In this document: positions 10,750-20,844 of the stretch, piece after piece | Position numbering within the stretch: position 1 is the first letter of the stretch | Layout of the letters: every line of letters begins with the position of its first letter | From: Staphylococcus simulans | GTDB taxonomy: Bacteria; Bacillota; Bacilli; Staphylococcales; Staphylococcaceae | DNA: 64,000 nucleotides | Reading direction: 5' to 3' | NCBI RefSeq assembly: GCF_002902285.1 | Contig: NZ_PPRU01000025.1 | Span: 1 to 64,000 of the forward strand | The notes under the pieces: model-generated | What the model saw: only the letters and a program-made list of their open reading frames with translations | What the model was told of the DNA's origin: nothing | The model's database searches: none | Made by a program: the position numbers and the translations under genes

Positions 10750-12012
10750 CTATGCAGAAGTTTTTTCTAAATTCACTTTGTTACCTTCTGCATCGTACAA
10801 TTCTGGTGTAGATTCATTATTGATTGTATCAGCAGTGATAACCACTTTTGCTACATCATCTGTAGACGGAATATCATACATGATTTCAATTAATGACTCT
10901 TCAATGATTGAACGTAAGCCACGTGCACCAGTTTTACGTTCGATAGCTTTTTCAGCAATCGCTGATAAAGCTTCTTCAGTAAATTCTAGTTCAACATGAT
11001 CTAGCTCAAGCATTTTTTTGTATTGTTTAACTAACGCATTCTTAGGTTGCGTTAAGATATTTTTCAATGCTGAAATATCTAATGTTTCTAAGTTTGCGAC
11101 AATTGGAATACGTCCGATAAATTCTGGAATTAATCCATAAGATTGTAAATCTTCTGGACGAATGTGTTCTAATAGTGCACTTTCATCAACTTTCGCCGCT
11201 TCATTGCTTGCGAAGCCGATTACTTTTTCACCTAAACGACGTTTGATGACATCATCGATACCATCAAAGGCACCACCAAGGATAAATAAGATATTCGTTG
11301 TATCAATTTGAATAAACTCTTGGTTAGGATGCTTACGTCCGCCTTGAGGTGGAACACTTGCAGTTGTACCTTCTAGAATTTTAAGCAATGCTTGTTGAAC
11401 ACCTTCACCTGACACATCACGTGTAATTGAAGTGTTTTCTGATTTACGTGCAATCTTATCAATTTCATCCACGTAAATAATACCTTTTTCAGCTTTATCA
11501 ATATCAAAGTCAGCTGCTTGGATTAAACGTAGTAAGATATTTTCTACGTCTTCACCAACATAACCTGCTTCAGTTAAACTTGTTGCATCCGCAATCGCAA
11601 ATGGAACATTCAATGTTTTAGCTAAAGTTTGTGCAAGTAATGTTTTACCGCTACCTGTAGGTCCGATTAAAGCAACGTTACTTTTTTGTAGTTCTACATC
11701 GTCATCATTCGGTCCTAGTTGTTGGATACGTTTATAGTGGTTGTATACAGCAACAGATAATGATTTCTTAGCTTTTTCTTGACCAATTACATAGTTGTTT
11801 AATTGATCCATAATCTCTTTCGGGGTCGGTAAATCTGTAAATTCTTCTGTAGCAGTTTGCGCAAGTTCTTCTTCAACAATTTCTGAACATAATTCAATAC
11901 ATTCATTACAAATGTACACGCCGCTACCAGCTACAAGTTTCTTAACTTGGTCTTGGTCTTTACCACAGAAAGAACATTTCAATTTTTCTTCATCTTCATT
12001 GAACTTAAACAT
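10750..12012 (-). CDS. clpX: ATP-dependent Clp protease ATP-binding subunit ClpX
   Basis: A 420-residue AAA+ unfoldase that feeds substrates to ClpP. The N-terminal zinc-binding domain has Cys13, Cys16, Cys35 and Cys38. The Walker A is GPTGSGKT at 117-124 and the Walker B is [10 protein letters not shown] near 178-187. The ClpP-contact loop IGF (VIGFASNE, near residue 265) is present. The length is normal. It has its own promoter and a separate terminator, so it is probably monocistronic. Confidence 0.98.
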   Translation of the reverse strand: MFKFNEDEEKLKCSFCGKDQDQVKKLVAGSGVYICNECIELCSEIVEEELAQTATEEFTDLPTPKEIMDQLNNYVIGQEKAKKSLSVAVYNHYKRIQQLGPNDDDVELQKSNVALIGPTGSGKTLLAQTLAKTLNVPFAIADATSLTEAGYVGEDVENILLRLIQAADFDIDKAEKGIIYVDEIDKIARKSENTSITRDVSGEGVQQALLKILEGTTASVPPQGGRKHPNQEFIQIDTTNILFILGGAFDGIDDVIKRRLGEKVIGFASNEAAKVDESALLEHIRPEDLQSYGLIPEFIGRIPIVANLETLDISALKNILTQPKNALVKQYKKMLELDHVELEFTEEALSAIAEKAIERKTGARGLRSIIEESLIEIMYDIPSTDDVAKVVITADTINNESTPELYDAEGNKVNLEKTSA

Positions 12013-12040
12013 TTATTATTTACACCTCTATTCCATAAAG

Positions 12041-12069
12041 ACTATACTAAAACACTTTATAGTATGCAA
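12041..12069 (-). promoter_or_regulatory. clpX promoter
   Basis: On the minus strand: TTGCAT (12064-12069), a 17-base spacer and TATAGT (12041-12046), about 29 bases before the clpX ATG. No CtsR-type direct repeat was seen nearby. Confidence 0.7.
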
Positions 12070-12412
12070 TAAATGTGTTTATAGACTTTATCGTTTCTTT
12101 TAAAACCTGTATATATCCGACATTTTTGCAGGTTTTAGTTCATTTACAATTATTTTTATTTTATCTATGGTGATTTCATTACTTTATCAACTTGTATATT
12201 GAATATATCATTTTGTAAAGGTTATGCAACAAAATTGCTTACAAACAATATAGCACAAGCATATCTAAAACGAAATGATTTCGACCGTAAATCACTGTAG
12301 AGGATGAAATCACATGTTTTAATTCATATGATGCACATGCATCTCAGTATGAATCAGTTATCATGCAACTTCACCCTCTACCTATTCATTTATTCAATTG
12401 GAAATGAATGAA
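12070..12412. other. non-coding tig-clpX interval with branched palindrome
   Basis: This stretch has no ORF that I can support. It holds an 8-bp hairpin with a 19-base loop (AAAACCTG pairing with CAGGTTTT, about 12101-12136). A short CGAAAtgaTTTCG hairpin lies near 12271-12283. A larger branched structure has an outer stem GTAGAGG/CCTCTAC (12297-12303 with 12375-12381), extended by TGAA/TTCA (12305-12308 with 12370-12373). Its inner stem is ATTCATA/TATGAAT plus GATGC/GCATC (12322-12354). A weak hairpin directly follows the tig stop. It could be the tig 3' end, a small RNA or a protein-binding dyad. Confidence 0.6.
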
Positions 12413-13738
12413 TTATTTTTCTTCTTTTTCTTCTTCTTTGTTATCTTCTTTACCTTCAACAAATTTAGCATTGTCTACTAATAAATCGATAACTTTTTTA
12501 ACACGTACATCACCTTTAATTAAGTCAGTGTTGCCTAATGTTTTCTTGATATCTTCAGCAGAGATACCGAATTGTGTGCTCATTGCTTCTAACTCTTTAT
12601 CAACATCTTCTTCAGATGCTTCTACGTCTTCAGCATTCGCAATCGCAGTTAATGTTAAGTTAGTTTTAACACGTGCTTCTGCGTCGTCTTTCATTTGTTC
12701 TCTTAATTGAGATTCATCTTGACCAGAGATTTGGAAGTAAGTTTCTAAGTTAAGACCTGATTGTTGAATACGTTGTTCGAATTCTTGCATCATACGGTTT
12801 AACTCAGTGTTAATCATAGCTTCTGGAATATCTACTTCAGCATTTTCAACTGCTTTGTTGATTGCTTCTTCTTTTTCAATATTTTCAGCATTGACTTTCT
12901 TTTCTTCTTCAAGACGTTTGCGAAGATTTTCTTTATATTCATCAACGTTATCTGCATCTGAATCTAATTCGTTCGCAATTTCATCGTCTAATTCTGGAAC
13001 ATTTTTGTATTTGATTTCATTAATTTTTACTTTGAATGTTGCTTCTTTACCAGCTAATTCTTCAGCGTGGTATTCTTCTGGGAATGTAACTTTAACGTCT
13101 TTTTCTTCACCAGTTTTTAAGCCAACTAATTGTTCTTCGAAACCAGGGATGAACATACCTGAACCGATTTCTAAATCGTAACCTTCAGCTTGTCCGCCTT
13201 CAAATTGTTCACCATCAACATAACCATCGAAGTCTAAGTTTAAAGTATCGCCTTCTTCAACTGCACCATCTTCTTTGATTACCATTTCAGCTAAGTAACC
13301 TAAGCTGTGATCAATTTGTTCTTGTAATTCTTCGTCTGTTAATTCAGCATTTTGTCTTTCAATTTCAAGACCTTTGTATTCACCAAGTTTTACTTCTGGT
13401 TCAACTGTAACAGTAGCGTTGAATTTCAAGTCTTTACCTTTTTCGATTTGTGTTACTTCGATTTCTGGTTGATCAACTGGTTTGATACCAGTTTCTTCGA
13501 TAGCTTCACCATAAGCTTCTGGTAATAAGATATCTACTGCATCTTGGTAAAGTGCTTCTACACCAAAACGTTGTTCAAAAATTTGGCGAGGAACTTTCCC
13601 TTTACGGAAACCAGGAATATTTACTTGTTTAACTACTTTCTTGAATGCTTGATCGATTGCTTGATCTACTTTTTTAGCAGGAACTGTAACTTCTAAAACG
13701 CCTTGGTTACCTTCCTTTTTTTCCCATGTTGCTGTCAT
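12413..13738 (-). CDS. tig: trigger factor, ribosome-associated chaperone
   Basis: A 441-residue chaperone. The N-terminal ribosome-binding domain carries the signature [18 protein letters not shown] (about 43-60). A FKBP-type prolyl isomerase domain follows at about 150-245 ([24 protein letters not shown]), then a helical C-terminal domain. The extreme C-terminus is a low-complexity acidic and lysine-rich tail ([11 protein letters not shown]). It is slightly longer than the roughly 430 residues usual in the family. It has its own strong promoter. Confidence 0.97.
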   Translation of the reverse strand: MTATWEKKEGNQGVLEVTVPAKKVDQAIDQAFKKVVKQVNIPGFRKGKVPRQIFEQRFGVEALYQDAVDILLPEAYGEAIEETGIKPVDQPEIEVTQIEKGKDLKFNATVTVEPEVKLGEYKGLEIERQNAELTDEELQEQIDHSLGYLAEMVIKEDGAVEEGDTLNLDFDGYVDGEQFEGGQAEGYDLEIGSGMFIPGFEEQLVGLKTGEEKDVKVTFPEEYHAEELAGKEATFKVKINEIKYKNVPELDDEIANELDSDADNVDEYKENLRKRLEEEKKVNAENIEKEEAINKAVENAEVDIPEAMINTELNRMMQEFEQRIQQSGLNLETYFQISGQDESQLREQMKDDAEARVKTNLTLTAIANAEDVEASEEDVDKELEAMSTQFGISAEDIKKTLGNTDLIKGDVRVKKVIDLLVDNAKFVEGKEDNKEEEKEEK

Positions 13739-13785
13739 GTATAAAAACCTCCATGATAATCCTTTTTTAATTTTTCAACTTTTTC

Positions 13786-13814
13786 ATTATAGCATACGTA
13801 TAAATTGGTTACAA
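13786..13814 (-). promoter_or_regulatory. tig promoter
   Basis: On the minus strand: TTGTAA (13809-13814), 17 bases, then TGCTATAAT, an extended -10 with its hexamer at 13786-13791. It is a strong sigma-A type promoter about 47 bases before the ATG. Confidence 0.8.
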
Positions 13815-13899
13815 ACCTGGTGATTAGAACGTATACGCAATGTTAAAACAAACTAATTTTTCATTTTCTATCAAGGTCAATAATATCATATTACCCCAA

Positions 13900-14841
13900 T
13901 TATTGAGTGATATTCTGTTCTATCGCATGAATCCACTTCAAAACAGGTTCACTCATATGTTTCTCTGCTGATTCTGATAGATTCAACATATCTTCTATAT
14001 AATTGAAGAATGTGTCAATCCATGCGTCTACAGGTGCTTCTTGTTCGATTTCCAATGGATAAATACCAATTGCAAAACCTTGCAACATCTGTGAAATTTC
14101 ACTTCGCATCTGACTGCCGAATTGGTCTTCAAATTGTTGCATCACCGCTGGAATTACCTTTTGTGTAAAAGATGCATATTCAAGTCCTGGCAGATCTTTC
14201 GGTACGACTTTAAATTCTGCATTATTTTTAACAAAATTGATTTCGTGTTGATACTGCGCTTTTTTCAAATATTCTAAGATAATTGTTTGCACATGCGAAT
14301 GAAGTCGTTCTTGATTTAAAATTTCCGCAAAAGTTTCCGCAAAGCCATATTGGCCTTCATGCATCATATCGAATAATAAATATAACTGTTGATCAATAGT
14401 CAGCGTTGTAAAGCGACTCATTTTTGAAATATAGTGCTTTTTATTTTGATTCAGCTGCATTTGTGCATCTTCTTTAATAGGAAACAACTGCATGCGTATA
14501 TCATGATCTTTTACTTGATCAATAATCTGATTGAACAGGTTAACACATTCATAATATTGGCCTAACCCATGCAGACTTGTCATATAATACACCATTAAGC
14601 GATTATATGCATCGAAGCCTTGTTTCAACAAGATAATCGCTTCTTCACGCAATTCTAAGTATTGTTCCATTCTCAGAAGCATTTCACACTTCAGTAAAGC
14701 CAAGTCAGTATCGAGCTCAAAATCTTTTTCATACTTCATAAAAAGATCATACATCTCATCATACTGTTCATGCTTAAAAGATGTTTTAATATCATTAATC
14801 AATTTAGATTGATTTTGTGGAAATGGGATTATGTCAGTCAT
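13900..14841 (-). CDS. tetratricopeptide-like cytosolic protein, function unknown
   Basis: A 313-residue soluble, mostly helical protein without a signal peptide or membrane segment. Paired-helix repeats are suggested by DLALLKCEMLLRMEQYLELREEA-like segments in the first 130 residues, as expected for TPR-like folds. It resembles hypothetical TPR proteins next to tig in staphylococci. I use the ATG at 14841 (MTDIIPFPQN) because GGGTG lies 6 bases before it. A GTG three codons upstream is also possible. It follows the Nudix gene by 15 bases, so the two are probably co-transcribed. No known catalytic motif. Confidence 0.8.
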   Translation of the reverse strand: MTDIIPFPQNQSKLINDIKTSFKHEQYDEMYDLFMKYEKDFELDTDLALLKCEMLLRMEQYLELREEAIILLKQGFDAYNRLMVYYMTSLHGLGQYYECVNLFNQIIDQVKDHDIRMQLFPIKEDAQMQLNQNKKHYISKMSRFTTLTIDQQLYLLFDMMHEGQYGFAETFAEILNQERLHSHVQTIILEYLKKAQYQHEINFVKNNAEFKVVPKDLPGLEYASFTQKVIPAVMQQFEDQFGSQMRSEISQMLQGFAIGIYPLEIEQEAPVDAWIDTFFNYIEDMLNLSESAEKHMSEPVLKWIHAIEQNITQ

Positions 14842-14856
14842 TATTAACACCCGCTT

Positions 14857-15468
14857 CTAATTAAATGCTTGTAAGATTAATGCACTCCATGTTTCAAAAT
14901 CATCGTAATTTTCAATTTTACCTTGATTCATCCATTTGATTTTAAGTGTGTCAGTTTCTTTTGCTTCTACACTATTTGAATCTACTCTGATTTTAAATAC
15001 GACACCTAAATGAACTTCTCCTACTTCGTTCGTATCATCGTTAATAAAACCAATGTATTCCATGTTTTGTGTTTTGCTGCTGTTAAGACCGACTTCTTCT
15101 TCTAGCTCGCGTTGTGCGTTCACACGTAAGACTTCATTAATAGATTGTGCATCCATAACATCATTCATATGACCGCCGACACCAATTGATGACTGTCCAT
15201 GCAGACGACTTTCACCGCCACCAGAAAGGCGTTCATATACTAATATTTCGCCCTTTTCGTTCTCTAATAAACAATATGAAATTAATTGTTTATATGTCGG
15301 ATCTTCTTCCATATCACCGCGACGTTTCACTTCGTACTTGTCTAAGTTATCGAAAATCGCTTCCCCTGACGGATCATTTTTTGATAAGAAACCATTAAAT
15401 GCGTCTTTTTCTTTGTTAAAAACAATTTCTCTTGGTACTACAATTATTCTTTCATCAAATTTCGACAT
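14857..15468 (-). CDS. Nudix hydrolase family protein
   Basis: A 203-residue protein with a Nudix core. A GVGGHMNDV stretch (about 107-115) leads into the box remnant RELEEEVGL (about 134-142), which carries the metal-binding glutamates. The distance between the glycine and the REL is longer than in the classic GX5EX7REUXEEXGU box, so the substrate cannot be inferred. The start at 15468 (MSKFDERIIVVPRE) is preceded by AAGGAG at 7 bases. The longer upstream frame has no ribosome-binding site. Transcribed with the downstream TPR-like gene. Confidence 0.88.
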   Translation of the reverse strand: MSKFDERIIVVPREIVFNKEKDAFNGFLSKNDPSGEAIFDNLDKYEVKRRGDMEEDPTYKQLISYCLLENEKGEILVYERLSGGGESRLHGQSSIGVGGHMNDVMDAQSINEVLRVNAQRELEEEVGLNSSKTQNMEYIGFINDDTNEVGEVHLGVVFKIRVDSNSVEAKETDTLKIKWMNQGKIENYDDFETWSALILQAFN

Positions 15469-15544
15469 GTGTTTCTCCTTTACTTTGTGTTTATGTACTT
15501 GTCTGTATTCTATCAAAGTTTTAAAATCAACGTAAAGTTGTATT

Positions 15545-15589
15545 AAAAAAACTCAATCATCAGTACGCTTATCTACCAATGATTGAGTA
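15545..15589 (-). terminator. terminator of infC-rpmI-rplT
   Basis: A 10-bp perfect stem ACTCAATCAT/ATGATTGAGT. On the minus strand it is followed by a T-run (TTTTTTAATA). Confidence 0.85.
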
Positions 15590-15600
15590 TTGTAAATGAA

Positions 15601-15957
15601 TTATTTTAAAGCTGCTTTAGCTTTTTCAACTAATTCGCCGAAAGCTTTGTCGTCTGAAATTGCAATTTCAGAAAGCATTTTACGGTTAATGTCGATGTCA
15701 GCTTGTTTTAAGCCATTCATTAATTTTGAGTAGCTTAAGCCGTGGTTGCGAGCTGCTGCATTGATACGAGTGATCCATAATTTACGGAAGTCACGTTTTC
15801 TTTGACGACGGTCACGGAATGCGTATTGACCTGATTTCATTACTTGTTGTTTAGCTACTTTATATAAAGTATGTTTAGAGCCGAAGTAACCTTTAGCTAA
15901 TTTGATTACTTTTTTACGACGCGCTCTTGTTACTGTTCCACCTTTAACACGTGGCAT
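15601..15957 (-). CDS. rplT: 50S ribosomal protein L20
   Basis: A 118-residue basic protein. It has the N-terminal [22 protein letters not shown] signature split over residues 2-23 and the [21 protein letters not shown] stretch in the middle, both typical of L20. It binds 23S rRNA early in assembly. In low-GC Gram-positives it also binds the infC leader to repress the operon (family knowledge). Last gene of the operon, 110 bases after rpmI. Confidence 0.98.
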   Translation of the reverse strand: MPRVKGGTVTRARRKKVIKLAKGYFGSKHTLYKVAKQQVMKSGQYAFRDRRQRKRDFRKLWITRINAAARNHGLSYSKLMNGLKQADIDINRKMLSEIAISDDKAFGELVEKAKAALK

Positions 15958-16067
15958 ATTGAATTCCTCCTTGGTTATATCTATAACTCTGATTATTTTT
16001 GATTTGTTTCAGGCGCTTTCTTTATTTCAAAGCTAAAGCTGACCTGTGTGTTTATCTCGTTAATAAC

Positions 16068-16268
16068 TTATTTTTTGTAAGCTAATAATTGTGCTACACG
16101 CTTCATATCACTTTTAGAAACTAAAGCTGATTTACGTAATTGACGTTTTTGTTTAGTGCTTTTGTTTGCGAATAAGTGAGAAGTATAAGCTCTTGAACGT
16201 TTTAATTTACCTGAAGCAGTTCTTTTAACACGTTTAGCTGCTCCGCGGTGTGTTTTCATTTTAGGCAT
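16068..16268 (-). CDS. rpmI: 50S ribosomal protein L35
   Basis: A 66-residue, strongly basic protein beginning [17 protein letters not shown], the family signature. It is the normal full length. It lies 31 bases after infC with an AGGAGG ribosome-binding site. Confidence 0.98.
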   Translation of the reverse strand: MPKMKTHRGAAKRVKRTASGKLKRSRAYTSHLFANKSTKQKRQLRKSALVSKSDMKRVAQLLAYKK

Positions 16269-16299
16269 AATGAAATTCCTCCTGTAATATCTTTAAAAA

Positions 16300-16818
16300 T
16301 TATTTTTCTGCTAGTGGTGCTAGCATAATAAACATTTGACGGCCTTCCATTTTAGGCTTTTGTTCAACTGTAGCGATATCTTTGCATTCGCCTGCAAATT
16401 TCTCTAATACACGTTGACCAATTTCCTTATGAGTGATGGCACGTCCTCTGAAACGAATTGAAACTTTACATTTATCGCCTTTAGTTAAGAATTTGCGTCC
16501 TTGTTTCAACTTAGTTTGGAAATCATGTTCCTCAATTGTTGGACTTAAACGAATTTCTTTAACATTGATAACTTTTTGTTTTTTCTTCATTTCTTTTTCT
16601 TTTTTCTGTTGCTCGAATTTGTATTTACCGTAATCCATAATACGAGCAACAGGTGGTTTAGCGTTAGGCGCTACTACGACTAAATCTAAACCAACACGAT
16701 CAGCCATTTCTAATGCTTCACGTTTTTGTTTAACACCGATTTGTTCACCGTCTTGACCAATGACACGAATTTCTCTTGCGCGAATTCTATCGTTAACTTG
16801 CGTTTGATCTTTTGCTAT
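16300..16818 (-). CDS. infC: translation initiation factor IF-3 (probable AUA start)
   Basis: A 172-residue IF-3: N-domain [22 protein letters not shown], linker rich in [10 protein letters not shown], and C-domain [12 protein letters not shown] near the end. No ATG, GTG or TTG has a proper site before the conserved [12 protein letters not shown] start. A GGAGG (16827-16831) lies exactly 8 bases before an ATA at 16816-16818. I therefore take AUA as the start codon. The in-frame GTG at 16825-16827 is part of the ribosome-binding site itself. Rare starts in infC let IF-3 limit its own synthesis (known for AUU in other bacteria). First gene of infC-rpmI-rplT. Confidence 0.9.
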   Translation of the reverse strand: MAKDQTQVNDRIRAREIRVIGQDGEQIGVKQKREALEMADRVGLDLVVVAPNAKPPVARIMDYGKYKFEQQKKEKEMKKKQKVINVKEIRLSPTIEEHDFQTKLKQGRKFLTKGDKCKVSIRFRGRAITHKEIGQRVLEKFAGECKDIATVEQKPKMEGRQMFIMLAPLAEK

Positions 16819-16831
16819 GGTTAACACCTCC

Positions 16832-17003
16832 GTTATATTTACGAAATATCCCAAGTAAAAAAGAGCGGACACAGAAGTGCCCGCTCTTTTCCATAAAGTC
16901 AACGTCATCATTGTAACGTTGTTTTGGACCTGCCAACAGCCTTAAGCGTCGCTACAGGTGAGAAGCGGGAAGCTTCTACTTGGTTCGTTTCGTATTCAAC
17001 GTA
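16832..17003 (-). ncRNA. L20-type leader of infC-rpmI-rplT
   Basis: About 170 bases of leader between the promoter and infC. On the minus strand it contains AAGTAGAAGCTTCCCGCTTC, then CTCACCTG, and a later GGCAGGTCC that can pair with the CACCTG. This arrangement resembles the Bacillus L20 leader. It ends in a strong attenuator hairpin at 16856-16891. Binding of L20 is expected to favour termination (family knowledge). Confidence 0.8.
16856..16891 (-). terminator. attenuator in the infC leader
   Basis: The minus strand reads AAAAGAGCGGGCAC-ttctg-TGTCCGCTCTTTTTTA: a strong GC stem with a T-run, placed in front of infC. It is the regulated terminator of the L20 leader. Confidence 0.88.
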
Positions 17004-17007
17004 TACA

Positions 17008-17036
17008 ATCATATCAACATTACAAGACAAAGTCAA
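17008..17036 (-). promoter_or_regulatory. infC operon promoter
   Basis: On the minus strand TTGACT (17031-17036), a 17-base spacer and TATGAT (17008-17013). It lies just upstream of the leader, close to the sigma-A consensus. Confidence 0.82.
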
Positions 17037-17051
17037 TTAAAATTTTTAACT

Positions 17052-18539
17052 TTATTTAAATTGGCTCATATCCACGTCTTGACTTAAGTCAACTTGTTTC
17101 AATGGAATTTTTTTAGTTTTATATCTGATTTTATGATACAAGAAGAATGCTAAGAAAACTGGAATACCCATGTAAGTGATAATGAAGCGATTTGGATCAA
17201 AATCACCTGTTTTAATGAAATCAACATCTTGGCCGATAATAACAATCACACATAAGATACCTGCGAAAATCGGACCGAATGGGAACCATTTAGCTTTGTA
17301 TTTCAATTCATGTTTATCATAATTTTGGACTTTAAAAGCACGTCTGAATCGGTAGTGACTGATTGCAATACCAACCCATGCGATAAAGCCTGTCATACCA
17401 CTTGCTGCAACGATGTATTCATATGCATCACCGCTTAAGCGTTGTATTAAGAAGATTAATACTGTTACGGCGCCAGTTGCGATTAATGCTAAGAATGGCA
17501 CACCATGCTTTGTAGTTTTACCAAATGCTGATGCTGCAAGTTTATCTTTACTCATAGAGTACAACATACGTGTTGATGCGTACATACCAGAGTTACCTGC
17601 TGATAATACTGAAGTTAAGATAACTGCGTTCATAAATGATGCCGCAAACGCTAAACCAGCATTTTTAAATACTAATGTAAATGGTGATGTCGCGATGTTA
17701 TCTTCTCCGCCCATCAATGCTGGATGAGTATAAGGAATAATCATACCAATTACAAAGATAGCTAAGATATAGAATAATAAAATTCTCCAGAATACTTGTT
17801 TAATTGCTTTTGGTACAGCACGTTCAGGATTTTCTGATTCCCCTGCTGTAATACCGATTAACTCTGTTCCTTGGAATGAGAAACCAGCAATTAAGAATAC
17901 ACCTAAGATTGATAATAAGCTTCCGCCTAAATTACCACCTAAAATCGGGCCGTCACCAGAAGTGAATGTTTCAAATCCGATGAATTTACCGCCCATGATA
18001 CCGACAATAGTAAGTAAGCCGATACCAATAAAGACAATAACTGTAATTACTTTAATTAATGCAAACCAATATTCACTTTCACCATACACTCTAACTGATA
18101 ATGAGTTTAAAGCGAAGATGATGATAAGGAAGAGTACACTCCATGCCCATGCAGGAATGCCTTTCATTGGATCCCAGTACTGAATCACTTGCGCTGCAAT
18201 CGTTACGTCAGCTGCTACAGTGATAACCCAGTTAAACCAATAGTTCCATCCTAAAGCAAAGCCTAATGATGGGTCTACAAATCGTGTTGCGTACGTACTG
18301 AATGAACCAGATACTGGTAAGTACGTTGCCATTTCTCCTAATGATGTCATCAAGAAGAACACCATAATACCGATAACTGCGTAGGCGATTAATGCGCCGA
18401 GTGGTCCAGCATCATGAATTGCACCGCCAGATGTAACGAATAATCCTGTTCCGATACATCCCCCGATGGCGATCATGGAAATATGACGGTCTTTCAGACC
18501 TCTTTGGATGCCTGCATCCTGATTAGATTGATTGTTCAT
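17052..18539 (-). CDS. lysP: lysine-specific permease (AAT/APC family)
   Basis: A 495-residue permease with twelve hydrophobic segments. The N-terminal RHISMIAIGGCIGTGLFVTSG motif of the amino-acid transporter family starts at residue 18, and the later FQGTELIGITAGESENP stretch is diagnostic. LysP is preferred over other family members because a lysine riboswitch precedes the gene. The substrate call therefore rests on both homology and regulation. It is monocistronic, downstream of thrS. Confidence 0.92.
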   Translation of the reverse strand: MNNQSNQDAGIQRGLKDRHISMIAIGGCIGTGLFVTSGGAIHDAGPLGALIAYAVIGIMVFFLMTSLGEMATYLPVSGSFSTYATRFVDPSLGFALGWNYWFNWVITVAADVTIAAQVIQYWDPMKGIPAWAWSVLFLIIIFALNSLSVRVYGESEYWFALIKVITVIVFIGIGLLTIVGIMGGKFIGFETFTSGDGPILGGNLGGSLLSILGVFLIAGFSFQGTELIGITAGESENPERAVPKAIKQVFWRILLFYILAIFVIGMIIPYTHPALMGGEDNIATSPFTLVFKNAGLAFAASFMNAVILTSVLSAGNSGMYASTRMLYSMSKDKLAASAFGKTTKHGVPFLALIATGAVTVLIFLIQRLSGDAYEYIVAASGMTGFIAWVGIAISHYRFRRAFKVQNYDKHELKYKAKWFPFGPIFAGILCVIVIIGQDVDFIKTGDFDPNRFIITYMGIPVFLAFFLYHKIRYKTKKIPLKQVDLSQDVDMSQFK

Positions 18540-18586
18540 AATCGATTCCTTTCTTTAGTATAGAGGCTTGCATGAATACAAAAAAT

Positions 18587-18803
18587 GATGGCCGCTACAG
18601 ATATGCGACCATCACTTGAAATTTATCATATACGGTAGCACATCACATTATGTGACAGTCCAGTTCCTATTCGGAAACTGACCCAAAATACAATAGTTAT
18701 GGCTATTGTAAATTTCGGCATCTTTGCCTTTAACTTATTCAACCTACGCTCCAATAAAGCTTCTGATAAGCAACTCATCAAAGATGCAACCTCTAACACT
18801 TTT
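18587..18803 (-). ncRNA. lysine riboswitch (L box) with terminator
   Basis: On the minus strand the leader begins GTGTTAGAGGTTGCATC. It then contains AGGCAAAGATGCCGAAA, TTTTGGGTCAGTTTCC..GGAACTGGACTGTCAC and GCTACCG, which are the conserved blocks of the L box. It ends in a terminator, GATGGTCGC-loop-GCGGCCATC (18587-18613), followed by ATTTTTTG. High lysine is expected to stop transcription of lysP. Confidence 0.92.
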
Positions 18804-18827
18804 TTAATATTTAATTAACTACATTGT

Positions 18828-18856
18828 AATATACCTTAATTCAAGACTGATTTCAA
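18828..18856 (-). promoter_or_regulatory. lysP promoter
   Basis: On the minus strand TTGAAA (18851-18856), 17 bases, then TATATT (18828-18833). The -35 starts 4 bases after the thrS stop codon. No thrS terminator was seen before it. Confidence 0.72.
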
Positions 18857-18860
18857 GGTC

Positions 18861-20804
18861 TTAATTCGAACGTTGTTTTTTTAGACGAATTTCATCGACT
18901 AAATTCCAGATGAATTCATCTTTTTCTACAGTTTCTTGATCTTTAGAACCGTATTTACGCACGTTCACTTCATTGTTTTCAATTTCTTTGTCTCCAATTA
19001 CAAGTTGATATGGGATTTTATGCATTTGTGCTTCACGGATTTTATATCCCATTTTTTCATTACGATCATCAATTTCTACACGCACACCTTGTGATTTTAA
19101 TTCATCTTGGATTTGACGTGCATAATCATAATGTAAGTCCACATTAACTGGGATGATTTCAACTTGCATTGGTGCTAACCAAGTTGGGAAAGCCCCTTTA
19201 GTTTCTTCAGTTAAGAATGCTACGAAACGTTCCATAGTTGATACCACACCACGGTGGATAACTACTGGACGGTGTTCTTCACCATCTTTACCGATATAAG
19301 CTAAGTCGAAACGTTCTGGTAATAAGAAGTCAAGTTGAACTGTTGATAAAGTTTCTTCTTTACCCATAGCTGTTTTAACTTGAACGTCTAATTTAGGACC
19401 GTAGAATGCCGCTTCACCTACCGCTTCTTCATACGGTAAGTTCATTTCATCTACTGCTTCTTTCAACATTGCCTCAGCTTTGTTCCACATTTCATCATCA
19501 TCGAAATATTTCTCTGTATCTTCTGGATCACGATAGCTTAAACGGAAGCTGTAGTTTTCGAAACCAAAGTCTTTGTATACTTCTTGAACTAATTCAACTA
19601 CACGTTTGAACTCTTCTTTAATTTGATCTGGGCGTACGAAGATGTGTGCGTCATTTAAAGTCATACCACGTACACGTTGTAAGCCTGATACCGCACCACT
19701 TGCTTCATAACGATGCATTGTACCTAATTCAGCAATACGAATTGGTAATTCTCTGTATGAATGTGGTTTGTTTTTATAAATCATCATATGGTGTGGACAG
19801 TTCATCGGACGTAAAACCATTTCTTCAGTTTCGTCCAATTTCATTGGTGGGAACATGTCATCTTGGTAATGATCCCAGTGTCCTGAAGTTTTATATAAGT
19901 CAACATTAGCTAAAACAGGTGTATAAACATGGTCATAGCCTAAACTAACTTCTTTGTCTACGATGTAACGTTCAATTTCACGACGAATTGTTGCACCATT
20001 TGGTAACCACAATGGTAAACCAGCGCCTACTAATTGACTGTTCATAAATAAGTCTAATTCTTTACCGATTTTACGGTGGTCACGTTCTTTACGTTCTTCA
20101 AGCATTTTTAAATGTGCTTTTAATTCTTTTTTATCAAAGAACGCTGTACCATAAATACGTTGTAACATTTTATTGTTGCTGTCACCGCGCCAATATGCAC
20201 CTGCTGTAGATAATAGTTTGAACTCTTTGATTTTTGAAGTAGATGGTACGTGTACACCACGGCATAAGTCAGTGAATTCCCCTTGTGTATATAGTGTCAC
20301 ATTTTCATCTTCAGGAATTGCATCGATTAATTCTTGTTTATACGGATCGTCTTTAAAGAAGTCTTTCGCTTCATTACGGCTGACTACTTTACGTTCAATT
20401 TTATGATTTTCATTTACAATTTGTTTCATTGTTTTTTCGATTTCAGGGAAATCATCTGAAGAGATTTTAGCATCAGTATCGAAATCATAGTAGAAACCGC
20501 CTTCAATGACAGGACCTACACCGAATTTCACGTCGCCATACAAACGTTTTAATGCTTGTGCCATTAAATGCGCTGTAGAGTGACGTAACACTTCAAGTGC
20601 TTCTTCACTGCCAGGAGTTACGATTTCAATTGATCCATCTTCTTCAAGTGGACGAGTCAAATCAACCATTTGTCCATTAAATTTACCTGCTACTGCTTTT
20701 TTTCTTAACCCAGGACTGATTGATTGTGCGATTTCTTCAGTAGTAATGCCTTTATCAAATTCAGAACTGTTGCCATCTGGAAATGTAATACTAATTTTGT
20801 CCAT
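18861..20804 (-). CDS. thrS: threonyl-tRNA synthetase
   Basis: A 647-residue class II synthetase. Domains in order: TGS (1-62), editing domain with HSTAHLMAQ (about 75-83), then the catalytic core with zinc-binding RPMNCPHHM (about 333-341), [17 protein letters not shown] and [13 protein letters not shown]. The C-terminal anticodon-binding domain follows (from about 545). Full length. It is controlled by the T-box leader upstream. There is no visible terminator between it and the lysP promoter. Confidence 0.98.
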   Translation of the reverse strand: MDKISITFPDGNSSEFDKGITTEEIAQSISPGLRKKAVAGKFNGQMVDLTRPLEEDGSIEIVTPGSEEALEVLRHSTAHLMAQALKRLYGDVKFGVGPVIEGGFYYDFDTDAKISSDDFPEIEKTMKQIVNENHKIERKVVSRNEAKDFFKDDPYKQELIDAIPEDENVTLYTQGEFTDLCRGVHVPSTSKIKEFKLLSTAGAYWRGDSNNKMLQRIYGTAFFDKKELKAHLKMLEERKERDHRKIGKELDLFMNSQLVGAGLPLWLPNGATIRREIERYIVDKEVSLGYDHVYTPVLANVDLYKTSGHWDHYQDDMFPPMKLDETEEMVLRPMNCPHHMMIYKNKPHSYRELPIRIAELGTMHRYEASGAVSGLQRVRGMTLNDAHIFVRPDQIKEEFKRVVELVQEVYKDFGFENYSFRLSYRDPEDTEKYFDDDEMWNKAEAMLKEAVDEMNLPYEEAVGEAAFYGPKLDVQVKTAMGKEETLSTVQLDFLLPERFDLAYIGKDGEEHRPVVIHRGVVSTMERFVAFLTEETKGAFPTWLAPMQVEIIPVNVDLHYDYARQIQDELKSQGVRVEIDDRNEKMGYKIREAQMHKIPYQLVIGDKEIENNEVNVRKYGSKDQETVEKDEFIWNLVDEIRLKKQRSN

Positions 20805-20844
20805 TCATAAACGCCTCCATTTATAATCTTCACGTAAAACAAAA

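Noticed and set aside
12297..12381. tRNA-like or TPP-riboswitch-like appearance (7-bp closing stem, a CTGAGA string on the minus strand)
   Set aside because: No T-loop GGTTCGA, no anticodon arm of the right size, and none of the other TPP-box blocks. Kept only as an unexplained structure.
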